Positions 35,096-44,800 of a stretch of DNA of 64,000 nucleotides are shown here, piece after piece. Source of the stretch: Myxacorys chilensis ATA2-1-KO14 (GTDB lineage: Bacteria > Cyanobacteriota > Cyanobacteriia > Leptolyngbyales > Leptolyngbyaceae). Numbering within the stretch: the first letter of the stretch is position 1; each line of letters starts with the position of its first letter. Both the position numbers and the translations under genes were made by a program. The stretch covers positions 38,334 through 102,333 of the forward strand of contig JAHHHP010000009.1 in NCBI GenBank assembly GCA_019359275.1. The letters are read 5' to 3'. The notes under the pieces were generated by a model. It searched no databases. It was not told where the DNA came from and saw only the letters and a list, made by a program, of their open reading frames with translations.

Positions 35096-35211
35096 GAACC
35101 AATCCTACTTATCAAGTAATCAGTCGAGTAATAAATAACAACCATCTAGTATAAAAACAGTAGGCATGCTCATCATCTTCACTTTAGCGGAAACGATCGC
35201 GAACCGAGAAA

Positions 35212-37527
35212 TTACACTTGAGCAACAGATATAGTGCGGATCTGAGTGCTGCGATCAAAGATGACGCGAGGTTTGAGCAAGATCTGAACCAATAGCCAAA
35301 GGGATTGAAGTTCTCCGGGCGAACACCGACTGCGCCACTGTCCAGGACGACAAAACAACAGTTCAATGAAGCGACGTTCTTGATCGAGCGGTAGAGAATC
35401 GAAGCGAATCTGTACGGTAGGAAATTCATTCTCGAATCCGGTGTGGATGATTTGCCCTTGTAGAGATAAGTGATCGTCCAGTAAGTCAAGTTGAACCGCA
35501 TCGCTCATGGTCAGAGCATTTTTCTGCGTCAAGGCAACTTCTGCCCCCCCTTCTGAGATTTTTGTTGTAAATCCCCAAAAAAGCGTTTCTCCTACCTTTA
35601 GCCTGACGGGACGCTGCAAATCAAACCATTCATCACTGTGAGGACGAGGAGCATCGATCAAAATCAGGAGCGCAATTGCCAGTACCAAAAGATTATAGGC
35701 ACTCCAAACCCACCCCAGGCTAATGCCTTTCATCTGCTCGACAGCATCCGGCGTCATCGTCGGTTGCGCCATGCTGAACACAACAGAATGACCTAAATTT
35801 GTCCATAAACTAACTGCTGTTGCGATAAATACGATGATCAAGGGCAGAGCAAGTTGCCAATTGAATTGAAAGCGATCGCTAACCGTTCCTTTCGGCGTCA
35901 CTCGAAACTCTTGACCAAACGGATTCAACATGACTTGAATAACCGTGAGTGCTAACGGAAACGCCAATACTAATGTATATAAATCCGATAGAAACGCCGA
36001 TCGAGAGCGATGATTGAGCCAGGAAAATGTCGTGAGTTGAACAAGATAATAAGGCAGAAAATAGTACAAAACATCAGTCGTAGTTGCCCGCACCGGAATC
36101 ACACCTAGAAACGAATACGCTAAGGGAATTAATAAAAATCCAACGCGCGAAAGGCTAGTAAACCAATGCCAAATCCCTTCTAAATGGGCAAGTCGCTGCA
36201 TTGGGCGTAAACCCCGAATCGTGAGCGGATTTGCGCTCACAAAAAATGCTTGCAGCGTTCCTCGCGCCCATCGAAGTCGCTGAAGCGCTTGGGCTGAGAT
36301 GTTTTCTGCCGCAAGACCTGCACTCAGTTTCTCATTCAGGTAGACGAGATGATAGCCTTTTGCAGCCAAACGAATGCCTGTGTAATAATCCTCGCTCAGC
36401 GCCCCCGTGAAAAAGCAGCCTGATTCAACTAAAGCAGAACGACGCACCACAAACGAAGTACCCGCACAAATGACACCCCCTACCGCATCACGGAGCGGTT
36501 GAATCTGGCGATAAAACACTTCTTCTTCAGGCGTGAGAATGTGTTCTAACCCAAGATTGCGGGCGATCGGGTCAGCATTGTAAAACGTTTGAGGGGTTTG
36601 CACCAAACCGACTTGTGGATCTTGAAAAAAGCCAACCGTTCGGGTGAGAAAATTTTTGGTCGGAATGAAGTCTGCGTCAAATACGACAATCAGTTCACTG
36701 TTTGTGTAACTCAGGGCGTGATTCAAATTGCCCGCTTTCGCATGACGATTATCAGATCTGGCGATGTAGTGACATCCTAATTCTGCGGCCAGTGCCCTCA
36801 CATCCAATCGCTGCTGGTCATCCAGCAAATAAATTGTTTTAGGTTCATAGTCCAACGCCTGACAGCCAATAATGGTTCGTCGCAAGATAAACGGCGGTTC
36901 ATTATACGTAGGAATCAAAACGTCAACGCTGGGTGCAAGCGGGCGATCCTTCAGATTTGGTAAAACCAACCCCGGAGATTGGCCTAGCCAATCGCGAACC
37001 ATAGCAGAGGCTCGATCTGCCTCGGCTCGTCGATCTTTGACTCGCAGCAGCAAGACAAGCTGAAGGATGCCACCTCCTAACATCAGCAGCTCTAGAAAGA
37101 ACAGTCCTAAGCTGAATACCCCATTCAGCGGATCACTGAGGTTGAGCGTTGAGAGCGATCGCCACACCAAGTAGCGAACGGTTAGAACAGACAGAATGCC
37201 GACGACTAGGACTCTCGACCAAGGACGCGGACGCGGAGAAACTTTGGTAATGGTCAGTACAATCAGCATCAACATCACTGCCCAAAACAGCAGATATTCG
37301 CCCGCCACCTTTGGAGCCATTAACCACATGGGCGGCATTTCCTGACCAGCATTGAGACGTTCAAAAAGGATTCGAATGGTTCCCTCTCCAGCAAACCAAG
37401 CGGTCACGATCAGGGCCGCGATCGCAACCACGCTCAGCATGACAAACGTGGCCAGTCGAGGCAATGGAATCTTACTCCAAGGCTTTAGAATCAGCTGATG
37501 GTATGTACTACCCATGTTTACTCTCAT
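35212..37527 (-). CDS. Cellulose synthase-like family 2 glycosyltransferase with PilZ domain
   Basis: A 771-residue inner-membrane BcsA-like enzyme. N-terminal helices precede the GT-A domain: SVDVLIPTYNEPPFILRRT, Asp pair in YLLDDQQR (236-237), DxD-type DADF (284-286), the general-base region ALSEDYYTGIRL (about 380) and QRLRWARG (about 418), the Q-x-x-R-W signature of processive synthases. Further membrane helices and a C-terminal PilZ-like domain (RLKVGETLFWGFTTKISEGGAE) follow, but the usual RxxxR c-di-GMP motif is not clearly seen. Such enzymes make cellulose or a related beta-glucan. No bcsB or cellulase gene is adjacent, so the product could differ. Alternative start at Met5. Confidence 0.9.
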   Translation of the reverse strand: MRVNMGSTYHQLILKPWSKIPLPRLATFVMLSVVAIAALIVTAWFAGEGTIRILFERLNAGQEMPPMWLMAPKVAGEYLLFWAVMLMLIVLTITKVSPRPRPWSRVLVVGILSVLTVRYLVWRSLSTLNLSDPLNGVFSLGLFFLELLMLGGGILQLVLLLRVKDRRAEADRASAMVRDWLGQSPGLVLPNLKDRPLAPSVDVLIPTYNEPPFILRRTIIGCQALDYEPKTIYLLDDQQRLDVRALAAELGCHYIARSDNRHAKAGNLNHALSYTNSELIVVFDADFIPTKNFLTRTVGFFQDPQVGLVQTPQTFYNADPIARNLGLEHILTPEEEVFYRQIQPLRDAVGGVICAGTSFVVRRSALVESGCFFTGALSEDYYTGIRLAAKGYHLVYLNEKLSAGLAAENISAQALQRLRWARGTLQAFFVSANPLTIRGLRPMQRLAHLEGIWHWFTSLSRVGFLLIPLAYSFLGVIPVRATTTDVLYYFLPYYLVQLTTFSWLNHRSRSAFLSDLYTLVLAFPLALTVIQVMLNPFGQEFRVTPKGTVSDRFQFNWQLALPLIIVFIATAVSLWTNLGHSVVFSMAQPTMTPDAVEQMKGISLGWVWSAYNLLVLAIALLILIDAPRPHSDEWFDLQRPVRLKVGETLFWGFTTKISEGGAEVALTQKNALTMSDAVQLDLLDDHLSLQGQIIHTGFENEFPTVQIRFDSLPLDQERRFIELLFCRPGQWRSRCSPGELQSLWLLVQILLKPRVIFDRSTQIRTISVAQV

Positions 37528-37762
37528 CTCTACCGTTTTGCTAGTGAGTTGTAACCGTTCATGAGAGCAGTCAACTCAATCGTGTTTCTAGTTTGTGGGG
37601 TGAAGCTGAATGTTCCTGTAGCCCTTCCTGAGAGGTTTCTCAGAGAAGTGAAGGGAAACTCTCAGAAAAAACTCAGCTTAAATCCAAGTTGCAGGGCGAG
37701 TATGGGTTCAAGCCTAAAGACGGCTTAATCGATAAGTCAGCCCGCTTCTTTGGAGTAACACA

Positions 37763-38296
37763 ATGATGATTAAGCAATTCATTCCGTTAGGTATCGTTTC
37801 TGCGATCGCGGTTGCACTTCCCGTTGCAACTAACATCATCACCGATGCTGTTCAAGCCCAAAGACCTGTGACGAGCGGCAGCATGTATCGAGATCAGACT
37901 GGCCAACGTCAAATGACTATTGCGGTACAGCCCGCTAGGATTGCCGCTACCGGAACGTTTGTAGCAGCCGAAAAGCCGACGACTGGAACCGCTCGAATTA
38001 TGGTCGAAAACGGCAAGCGTTATCTCGTGTTTGATTCTGCGTTCCAAACCAGCGATCAAGGGCCTGATTTACACGTTGTGCTTGATCCCTCCAACAAACC
38101 TCCTGCACAGTATGCCGATCGCACGCAGTATGTAAATCTGGGCAAATTGGAGAAGTTCAACGGCCAACAGCGTTACCCCATTCCAGCCGCTGTTGATGTT
38201 AGCAAGTTTAAGTCTGTTGGAATTTGGTGTCGCATGGCAAATGCCACGTTCGGATATGCACCGTTGCAAACTGCTACGAACGCAAGTGTTCGCTAG
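37763..38296 (+). CDS. Exported DM13 domain protein
   Basis: A 177-residue protein with a signal peptide (MMIKQFIPLGIVSAIAVALP, cleavage probably after VQA). The mature part is one DM13 domain: ATGTFVAAEKPTTGTARIMV, YLVFDSAFQTSDQGPDLHVV, then VNLGKLEKFNGQQRYPIP and FKSVGIWCRMANATFGYAPL. DM13 domains are thought to be redox or metal related, with a conserved cysteine, which is seen here as IWCR. It is 35 bases upstream of a DUF4079 membrane protein gene and probably co-transcribed. In cyanobacteria the two are often neighbours, as far as I recall. Confidence 0.88.
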   Translation: MMIKQFIPLGIVSAIAVALPVATNIITDAVQAQRPVTSGSMYRDQTGQRQMTIAVQPARIAATGTFVAAEKPTTGTARIMVENGKRYLVFDSAFQTSDQGPDLHVVLDPSNKPPAQYADRTQYVNLGKLEKFNGQQRYPIPAAVDVSKFKSVGIWCRMANATFGYAPLQTATNASVR

Positions 38297-38331
38297 ATTG
38301 CGCTAACCCGTTACTCCGTTAGAGGCTTCCC

Positions 38332-39063
38332 ATGAACAAAGATTTACTACTGCTGCTCCATCCGTTGTTTGCGATCGCGGTTGTGTTTCCCATGATTGGC
38401 ATTGTGGTTCACCGGGGTCTGCAAGTCCGGCAACGACGACTGAAAACCCCAAGTGACGGAAAAAGCAAAATTCCTCCCGTCGTTGGACAGGAGCATGTGC
38501 AGATTGGTCGTTGGCTCACGGGAAGCGTTGTTGTGGCTGTTTTACTAGCACTTGCACACGACATTGTTAGCAATGTGGTAGAAACGCAACGTTGGAGTAC
38601 AGCGCCGCTCAAGGTGCTGTTTGTTGGACTGATGTTTATAGCAACGATCGCGTCTTTTGTCTTGCTATATCAAGCCAAACAAAAACAGTGGCGTGCCATA
38701 TTTGCCACATTGACGGGTATGGGCTTGGTTGTGTTGGGCTGTCAGGAGGGAGTTTATCGTAAAACGGATCAGTGGTACGTCTCCCACTATTACTACGGTA
38801 TGACGGCTGCATTGCTAATGATTTTTGCTTTAGCGATCGTACAAAGCATTTACCAAGACAAGAAAAATCATTGGCGTACTGTTCACATTGTTTTGAATGG
38901 TGTTGCTCTTCTGTTATTTTTTGGGCAAGGTTTCACAGGAACTCAGGCGTTGCTAGAAGTTCCTCTAAGCTGGCAAGAACCTTATGTGCAAAAGCTCTAT
39001 GAGTTGCAGTGTGAGCAAAAGCCTTGCACGGTTCAACCTTCTGTTCCCCAAGCTACTCCGTAA
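38332..39063 (+). CDS. DUF4079 family membrane protein
   Basis: A 243-residue protein with about six membrane segments, starting MNKDLLLLLHPLFAIAVVFP. Histidines on several helices (LLLHPLF, IVVHRG, LALAHDIV, VSHYYYGM, VHIVLNG) suggest a b-type haem-binding four-helix core, as in related cytochrome b561 or ferric-reductase-like proteins. DUF4079 is mostly cyanobacterial and plastid-related; its function is not established. It follows the DM13 gene closely, so a small electron-transfer unit is conceivable. The tail is short and cytoplasm- or lumen-exposed, with two Cys (CEQKPCTVQ). Confidence 0.88.
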   Translation: MNKDLLLLLHPLFAIAVVFPMIGIVVHRGLQVRQRRLKTPSDGKSKIPPVVGQEHVQIGRWLTGSVVVAVLLALAHDIVSNVVETQRWSTAPLKVLFVGLMFIATIASFVLLYQAKQKQWRAIFATLTGMGLVVLGCQEGVYRKTDQWYVSHYYYGMTAALLMIFALAIVQSIYQDKKNHWRTVHIVLNGVALLLFFGQGFTGTQALLEVPLSWQEPYVQKLYELQCEQKPCTVQPSVPQATP

Positions 39064-39173
39064 GTTTTTCGTACTGTTTTCGCTTTTGAACAATTTAATT
39101 TCTAGTGCAGTGCTCCACATCCTAGAAAATTTTCTTGATAGCTATGAGTGGTTCGCAGATTTGTGAAACAATG

Positions 39174-39848
39174 CTACTCTCGCAGGGTATACCCAACGCC
39201 TCGAACGGTGTGAATGAGGCGCTTCTCACTCTGTTCTTCCAGCTTCAGTCGCAGATAGCGAACATACACTTCAATGATGTTGGAATCGCCCATAAAATCG
39301 TAACCCCAAACGGTTTCGAGAATTTGATCTCGGGTAAACACTTGGCGCGGACGAGACATCAGGTAGTCGAGTAGGTCAAATTCTTTAGCCGTTAGTTCGA
39401 TCGCGCGATCGCCGCGATGCACTTGGCGCGTCCGTCGATTGAGCTTCAAATCCTCAAACTGCAATCCACCGTCATCTGTTTCCTGCGTGCGGCGCAGATG
39501 GGCACGGACTCTTGCGAGCAGTTCCTCAATGCTAAACGGTTTAACCATATAATCATCCGCTCCGGCATCCAGTCCAGCCACACGATCGCTGACTTCATCT
39601 TTTGCCGTTAACAAGATTACGGGAACGTTGCACCCCGTTGAGCGTAAGCGGCGACAGAGTTCTACTCCAGAAAGTCCGGGTAACATCCAGTCGAGAACCA
39701 CTAAATCGGGCATTGACTCACGGGCTTGTACGAGTCCGGTCATGCCGTCATGGGCCACGCTGACGCGATAGCCTTCGCTACTCAGTTCTAATTCGACAAA
39801 TCGCGCTAAATTAACTTCGTCTTCGATGACTAGAATGTGGGCATTCAT
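39174..39848 (-). CDS. OmpR-family response regulator
   Basis: A 224-residue regulator. The receiver domain has the acidic pair in ILVIEDEVNLARFVE, the phospho-acceptor Asp53 in VVLDWMLPG, and Lys in YMVKPFSIEEL. The C-terminal winged helix (LKLNRRTRQVHRGDRAIELT, then DLLDYLMSRPRQVFTRDQIL and VRYLRLKLE) binds DNA. The frame extends 30 codons upstream of the ATG at 39848, but MNAHILVIEDE is the family start. No kinase is adjacent; the sensor at 33644-35095 on the same strand may be its partner. It is convergent with the DUF4079 gene. Confidence 0.93.
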   Translation of the reverse strand: MNAHILVIEDEVNLARFVELELSSEGYRVSVAHDGMTGLVQARESMPDLVVLDWMLPGLSGVELCRRLRSTGCNVPVILLTAKDEVSDRVAGLDAGADDYMVKPFSIEELLARVRAHLRRTQETDDGGLQFEDLKLNRRTRQVHRGDRAIELTAKEFDLLDYLMSRPRQVFTRDQILETVWGYDFMGDSNIIEVYVRYLRLKLEEQSEKRLIHTVRGVGYTLRE

Positions 39849-40116
39849 CGCGCAACTTCCAAAACCAGTAACGTTAAACGAAAACAGCGTGGGATGAGGT
39901 GCGATCGATGTCGTTTCTACCGCGACTCGCTCAGCCACTGTTTAATTTCAGCCATTGTTTAGTTATTGTACAGTTGTCGGACATCGGACAGTTGTCTCTT
40001 ATATAGCAATCATTATCTACGAACTCCTTGTGCCGTCTGGCTTGTATTCTTGCATAGCTCAAGCCAAGACACTAGACGAGTAAAAATTCTGTTAATTCCC
40101 CAATGTAAGTATGAAT

Positions 40117-40166
40117 CACCCCCAATCCCTCTCTTGCGGAAGAGGCAGGGCTGTTTCATTGTCAGT
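40117..40166. repeat. Composite repeat, left copy (hairpin repeat plus TIR-like end)
   Basis: A hairpin-type segment (CACCCCCAATCCCTCTC, then AAGAGG) runs straight into CAGGGCTGTTTCATTGTCAG. The reverse complement of the copy at 41359-41412 shows the same order with few changes. The GC-rich half is related to the elements at 10706, 29459 and 57138. Confidence 0.65.
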
Positions 40167-40327
40167 GTAGAAAAGCTAAACCTCAGCAGTGTTGTGGCTT
40201 GGCTTCAATTCCCACGAGCTTGATTGCACATCTGCAACAAATTCCAGTTCGTTTCGATGGCTGCTGCCAAACGGCAGTTCGCCAATCAGTTCGAGAAGGT
40301 TTTTTTCCCTACAAGGAAACAGCCCTG
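40146..40327. mobile_element. MITE-like element
   Basis: About 182 bases bounded by CAGGGCTGTTTC at the left and GAAACAGCCCTG at the right (12-bp perfect inverted ends, with weaker likeness continuing inward). It has no transposase. The inside has no recognisable gene. No clear target duplication was found, so the exact ends are uncertain. Confidence 0.55.
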
Positions 40328-40503
40328 CTCCGCCATCCCAAGCTATAAAGCCGATAGCCAAAATACCCAACTCGTTGGTAATTCATGTAATGAAACTGCA
40401 TTTGATGTCTCCCTTAAACTTGGTTAGCAATTGCAAGGAAACAACACAAGACATGTGGGAGCGATCGCACCTTCTTGTAGTGGGAGCGATCGCTCCGGCG
40501 ACG

Positions 40504-40863
40504 TTAACACTTATCGACTCGATCAAACTGTCTTGGGTGAGCAGGCCAGGTGTAGCCATCCGTCTGGCTAGGGACGAGAGACATACACGGCATATCGCGT
40601 CCAAAAGCGGTAATAATCTTCACTCGCTGAGTTGTTCGGCAATCGTTTCGCAAAATAACTTTGTCTCTGCCAGTGATGCCGCTTCCCTCTACGTGCTCGA
40701 CGACTTTCACGCATCTGGGTGCTAAGGCAGCGGAGGCTGGAACAGCGGTCATAATCGGAAGAGAGACAGCAGCAGTCGCAACAGCAGCAGTGAGATAGAT
40801 AAATTTTGCGAAACCTTTCTTGGTCGTCATTGTCTCAGAAACACGAAGGTTAGTTAAATTCAC
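40504..40863 (-). CDS. Small exported Cys-containing protein
   Basis: A 119-residue protein. The best start is a GTG at 40863, eight bases after AAGGAG; an internal ATG (40830) and a longer frame to 40914 also exist. A signal peptide follows (FAKFIYLTAAVATAAVSLPI, cleavage probably after ASA). The mature part of about 75 residues has four cysteines (RCVKVV, NDCRTT, MPCMSL and the last residue C), likely two disulphides, and reads CVKVVEHVEGSGITGRDKVI...FGRDMPCMSLVPS. I cannot name the family. It is bracketed by repeats and stands alone on its strand beside a gene fragment. Confidence 0.72.
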   Translation of the reverse strand: MNLTNLRVSETMTTKKGFAKFIYLTAAVATAAVSLPIMTAVPASAALAPRCVKVVEHVEGSGITGRDKVILRNDCRTTQRVKIITAFGRDMPCMSLVPSQTDGYTWPAHPRQFDRVDKC

Positions 40864-41044
40864 AGTTTGTTCTCCTTGTTGATATTGATCAGATGAATCC
40901 GATAAAATCCTCATCCAGGATTTGGTTTCAAGTTAGGGATTTAATCTCAGAACAAGATCTGATTAATCGTGCAATCGCAATCAGCGAAAGGATGAATCAG
41001 ATGCCTTGTTAATTCCTCACGATTCGCTTTGTATGTTTATGCAT

Positions 41045-41253
41045 TTAGAAAACGTAGCCGAGATAAATTGTGTTTGAGCGGTCGTGCTTTCGAGTGCCAG
41101 CGCAATCGTAGGAGATGGACTGTTCGTATCCGGAACCGTTCACCGTCACGGTTCCCAAATTCTCCCGGCCGTACCACCGGCTGCGCTGAATGATTAACTG
41201 CGATCGCGAGGTAACAGGACATCCGCTCGATAAGCTGCCGGAACCATAGTGGG
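41045..41253 (-). pseudogene. Gene fragment cut by a MITE-like element
   Basis: The frame reads QPHYGSGSLSSGCPVTSRSQ, LIIQRSRWYGRENLGTVTVN and YEQSISYDCAGTRKHDRSNT, then ends IYLGYVF. It looks like the C-terminal half of a small exported beta-rich protein with Cys residues. Upstream it runs into the MITE-like element at 41250-41383, which supplies the only start codon (41329). The original start and signal peptide appear lost. The family is not recognised, so a short real gene cannot be excluded. Confidence 0.4.
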
Positions 41254-41383
41254 GCTGTTTTATTGTCAGGAATGAGAATTTGCACACTCGATTGCCTCGT
41301 CCAGCGTTCTTGAATTTTCTAAACCTCACAAACGAGGGCTTGCGACTTTCAGATATTCTCCTGATGACAATGAAACAGCCCTG
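41250..41383. mobile_element. MITE-like element
   Basis: About 134 bases with inverted ends: GGGCTGTTTTATTGTCA...GGA at the left and, reversed, GGGCTGTTTCATTGTCA...AGGA at the right. The ends match those of the element at 40146-40327. It has no transposase gene. It interrupts the reading frame at 41045-41253. Confidence 0.6.
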
Positions 41384-41412
41384 CCTCTCCTGCGGGAGAG
41401 GGCTAGGGTGAG
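41359..41412. repeat. Composite repeat, right copy (inverted)
   Basis: TCCTGATGACAATGAAACAG, then CCCTGCCTCTCCTGCGGGAG and AGGGCTAGGGTGAG. Read on the minus strand it matches the composite repeat at 40117-40166. The two copies face each other and enclose the Cys-containing protein gene and the fragment. Confidence 0.65.
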
Positions 41413-41559
41413 AGCGATTCTATCGATTCATACCCGGACTCAGCAACACCAGTTTTCTATACATAAAGGGTTAGCTTGTATTCCCTGTGTCTTACGAGAG
41501 AAGACAGTTGATATACCACATGTCATATCTAGTGAATACAATTCACTGGCTCGTGCTTT

Positions 41560-41871
41560 ATGGCTGTGATTAGCGCAAAGCGAAACTCCCAAGAAATCGA
41601 ACAACCAACGCTGGCAGATCCCGTGCGGGAAACGCGGCAACGCTTATAACTCTCACAAGCCAAGTTTGCGACGAAGCTAGGAGTTTCATGTCAAAGCGTT
41701 AATCGTTGAGAGAACGGGCGGACGAAGCCTTTAGCGATCGCTTCGCTACACGGATACGTGCTCGCATTGAAGCAGATTGAGCAATTGCTGCATCAGATGG
41801 GCGACCTTGGCAAAGATCTGCTTGCCAAATACTTTTCGCCAAATACTTTTCACAGTAAGGACAGAGACGAT
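41560..41871 (+). pseudogene. XRE-family helix-turn-helix regulator, two nonsense codons
   Basis: From ATG 41560 the frame reads MAVISAKRNSQEIEQPTLAD, then VRETRQRL, a TAA stop, LSQAKFATKLGVSCQSVNR, a TGA stop where tryptophan is expected, ENGRTKPLA and, after a short insertion, LALKQIEQLLHQMGDLGKDL. That is the XRE pattern LSQ-x-x-[FL]A-x-x-LGVS-x-x-[ST][VI]-x-RWE-x-G. The frame continues without a break into the hybrid kinase starting at 41872. Two stop codons make it non-functional unless they are suppressed. The extra IASLHGY before LALKQ comes from a GCGATCGCTTCGCTAC-type insertion. Confidence 0.75.
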
Positions 41872-44800
41872 ATGACTGATAGACTCCAGCGCTCTGTCCC
41901 TTCAGGCAGTAGTTCATCTCAAAATACTACTCTGGGCATCACTGAAGCCGATGTCCTTATGACAGCAGCCTTGGCGAGTCGTCCAGCTAGGCAGCCCGAT
42001 TTAGCAGCCGAAATCCAAGCGCTTCAAATCCTTGCCCAACAGCTCACGGACGATCCGCAGGCGATGCTCAAAACCCTCGTTGGGATCGTGCTTGATCTCA
42101 CTCAAGCGGGCACTGCGGGAGTCAGCTTACTGGATGCGCCCAATGGTGAATCCGTCTTTCGCTGGGTCGCGATTAGCGCAAAGCCCAACTCCAACGGAAC
42201 CGCAGGAGCATTTGCGAATTTGGAGCAAACCACAACCCCAGGTGATTTTAGTCTCTGTGGCACCACTCTTCGCAGTAACCAGCCCCAACTATATGCCTAT
42301 CCTGAACGCTACTTCACCTATCTGCACCATCCCCAGTGTCCGATCGTCGAAGGATTGATAATTCCGCTGTGCGTAAACCGTCAACCCTTAGGCACGCTGT
42401 GGCTTCTATCCCACGATGAGGCACATCGATTTGACTTAGAGGATCAGCGGTTGATGACCCGTTTAGCTGGCTTTGCCGCTGCTGCCCTCCAAAGCATACA
42501 GCAGGTGCGCCAGAAGGTTGAGGACGCGCCGCGATCACAGGAACCTGCACAGGACGCAGCAGTAGCATTGCACCAGAGCCAGGAGTTGAGTCAGCAAATC
42601 TTCGACAGTAGCGGTGACTGCATCAAGGTATTGGACTTAGAGGGGCGATTGCTGTTCATAAGCCGAGGGGGGCAAGCGTTGTTGTGCATCGAGGATATAA
42701 ACCCGTGCCTCAACACATTCTGGACAGAATTTTGGGAAGGCGCGGATCGGCAAGCAGCAACGGAAGCGATCGCTAGGGCAAAAGCAGGCGAGGTTTGCAC
42801 CTTTCAAGGGTATTGCCCAACGATGACCGGCCAACCCAAGTGGTGGGATTGCAAAATCAGCCCCATTCGAGGCATAGATGGGCAGGTTGAACGGCTACTG
42901 TGCATTTCGCGGGATATCACCGATCGCAGGCGGAGCGAAGACAAACGCAAGCAGGCAGAAGAGAACTTGCGTGCATCAGAAGAACGGTTCCGCTTATTCA
43001 TCACCGCTAGCTCAGACATGATCTATAGAATGAGCGCGGATTGGAGCAAGATGCGTTATCTCAAAGGCAAGAATTTCCTGGCGAGTACGGAGACTTCAAG
43101 CCATATGTGGCTTGAAAAGTATATTCTCCGAGAGGATCAGCCACAGGTGCTGACTACTATTCGGGAAGCCATCCGTACTAAAAGTACCTTTGAGTTAGAA
43201 CACCGAATCATTCGATTGGACGGTACGGTAGGCTGGACGTTCTCTCGCGCAATCCCGCTGCTGGATGCACAGGGTGAAATCATTGAATGGTTTGGAGCGG
43301 CGGGGGACGTGACCGATCGCAAACAGGCGGAAGAAGTCATTCGCCGTTCAGAAGAAAAATATCGCACACTGTTCGAGTCGATAGACGAAGGCTTTTGCCT
43401 CATCGAAGTTTTGTTTGATGAAACCGGAAACCCAAACGATTACCGCTTTCTGGAAGTCAATCCGGCGTTTGAGAAACACACGGGACTTGTGGACGCGATC
43501 GGCAAAACAATGCGCGAGTTAGTGCCGCAGCACGACGCACACTGGTTTGAGATTTACGGCAAAATTGCGCTAACGGGTGTACCCGCGCGGTTTGAAAACC
43601 GTGCCGATGCACTTGGGCGTTTTTACGATGTTTACGCCTTCCGCGTTGGCGAGCCGCACGATCGCAAAGTGGCAATTCTCTTTAAGGACATCAGCGATCG
43701 CAAACAAGCGGAAGCCGAACGCGAACAACTCCTTGCCAACGAACGACACTATGTTCACCAGATGCAGGGACTCACCAGCGCAGCTCTAGCCATCAATTCG
43801 GCGCTTTCAGTGGAAGAAGTCTTGCAAGTGATTACCAATCAAGCCGTATCCATCATCGGTGCTCACCAATCTGTCACCAGCCTGACGATCGATCAAAACT
43901 GGGCACAGGCAATCAACACGATTCACCTGTCAGATAAGTACGCTCAGTGGCGAGACTACAATGCACCAACCGATGGAACTGGCATCTATGCCTGTGTTTG
44001 CCATCTCAACCACTCGATGCGGATGACTCAAGACGAACTAGAAGCCCATCCTGGCTGGAGAGGGTTTGGCAAAGAAGCAGACAAGCATCCTCCGATGCGA
44101 GGCTGGTTAGCCGCCCCCCTAGTCGGACGAGACGGACATAATATTGGGTTGATGCAGCTTTCAGACAAATACGAGGGGGAGTTTACGGAAGCGGACGAAT
44201 CAATCTTGGTACAGCTTGCCCAAATGGCATCGGTGGCGGTCGAGAATGCCCAACTCTACGAAGCGGAGCAGCAAGCGCGATCGACCGCTGAAGCAGCACA
44301 AGAGGAAGCTCAAGCGGCGAACCGCATTAAGGATGAGTTTTTGGCCGTGTTGTCGCATGAACTGAGATCGCCGCTCAACCCCATTCTCGGTTGGTCAAAA
44401 CTATTGCAGAACGGCAATCTAGACGCGACAAGAACCCAACACGCCTTGAAGACGATCGAACGGAACGCCAACCTGCAATCGGAATTGATTGAAGATCTGC
44501 TAGATGTTTCCCGGATTCTACAGGGCAAACTCTCCCTTACGGTGAGTTCGGTCAATTTAGCGGTGGTGATTCGAGCGGCGATGGAAACGATGCGACTTGC
44601 AGCAGAAGCAAAATCGATCCAAGTCGAAGCTCGTCTTAACCCAGAAGTGGGAAACGTGTCTGGCGATGCGACTCGTTTACAGCAAGTGATTTGGAATCTG
44701 CTTTCCAATGCTGTTAAATTCACTCCCGCAGGGGGCCAAGTGACAGTGCAATTAGAACAGGTGGAGAATCAAGCTCAAATTACCCTGAGCGATACAGGGA

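Noticed and set aside
39849..40503. Several short frames in this gap
   Set aside because: None has a ribosome site or a recognisable product; the region holds a promoter, a composite repeat and a MITE-like element.
41758..41871. GTG start at 41758 for the hybrid kinase
   Set aside because: The residues before 41872 belong to the C-terminal part of the broken XRE gene; ATG 41872 has a better ribosome site.
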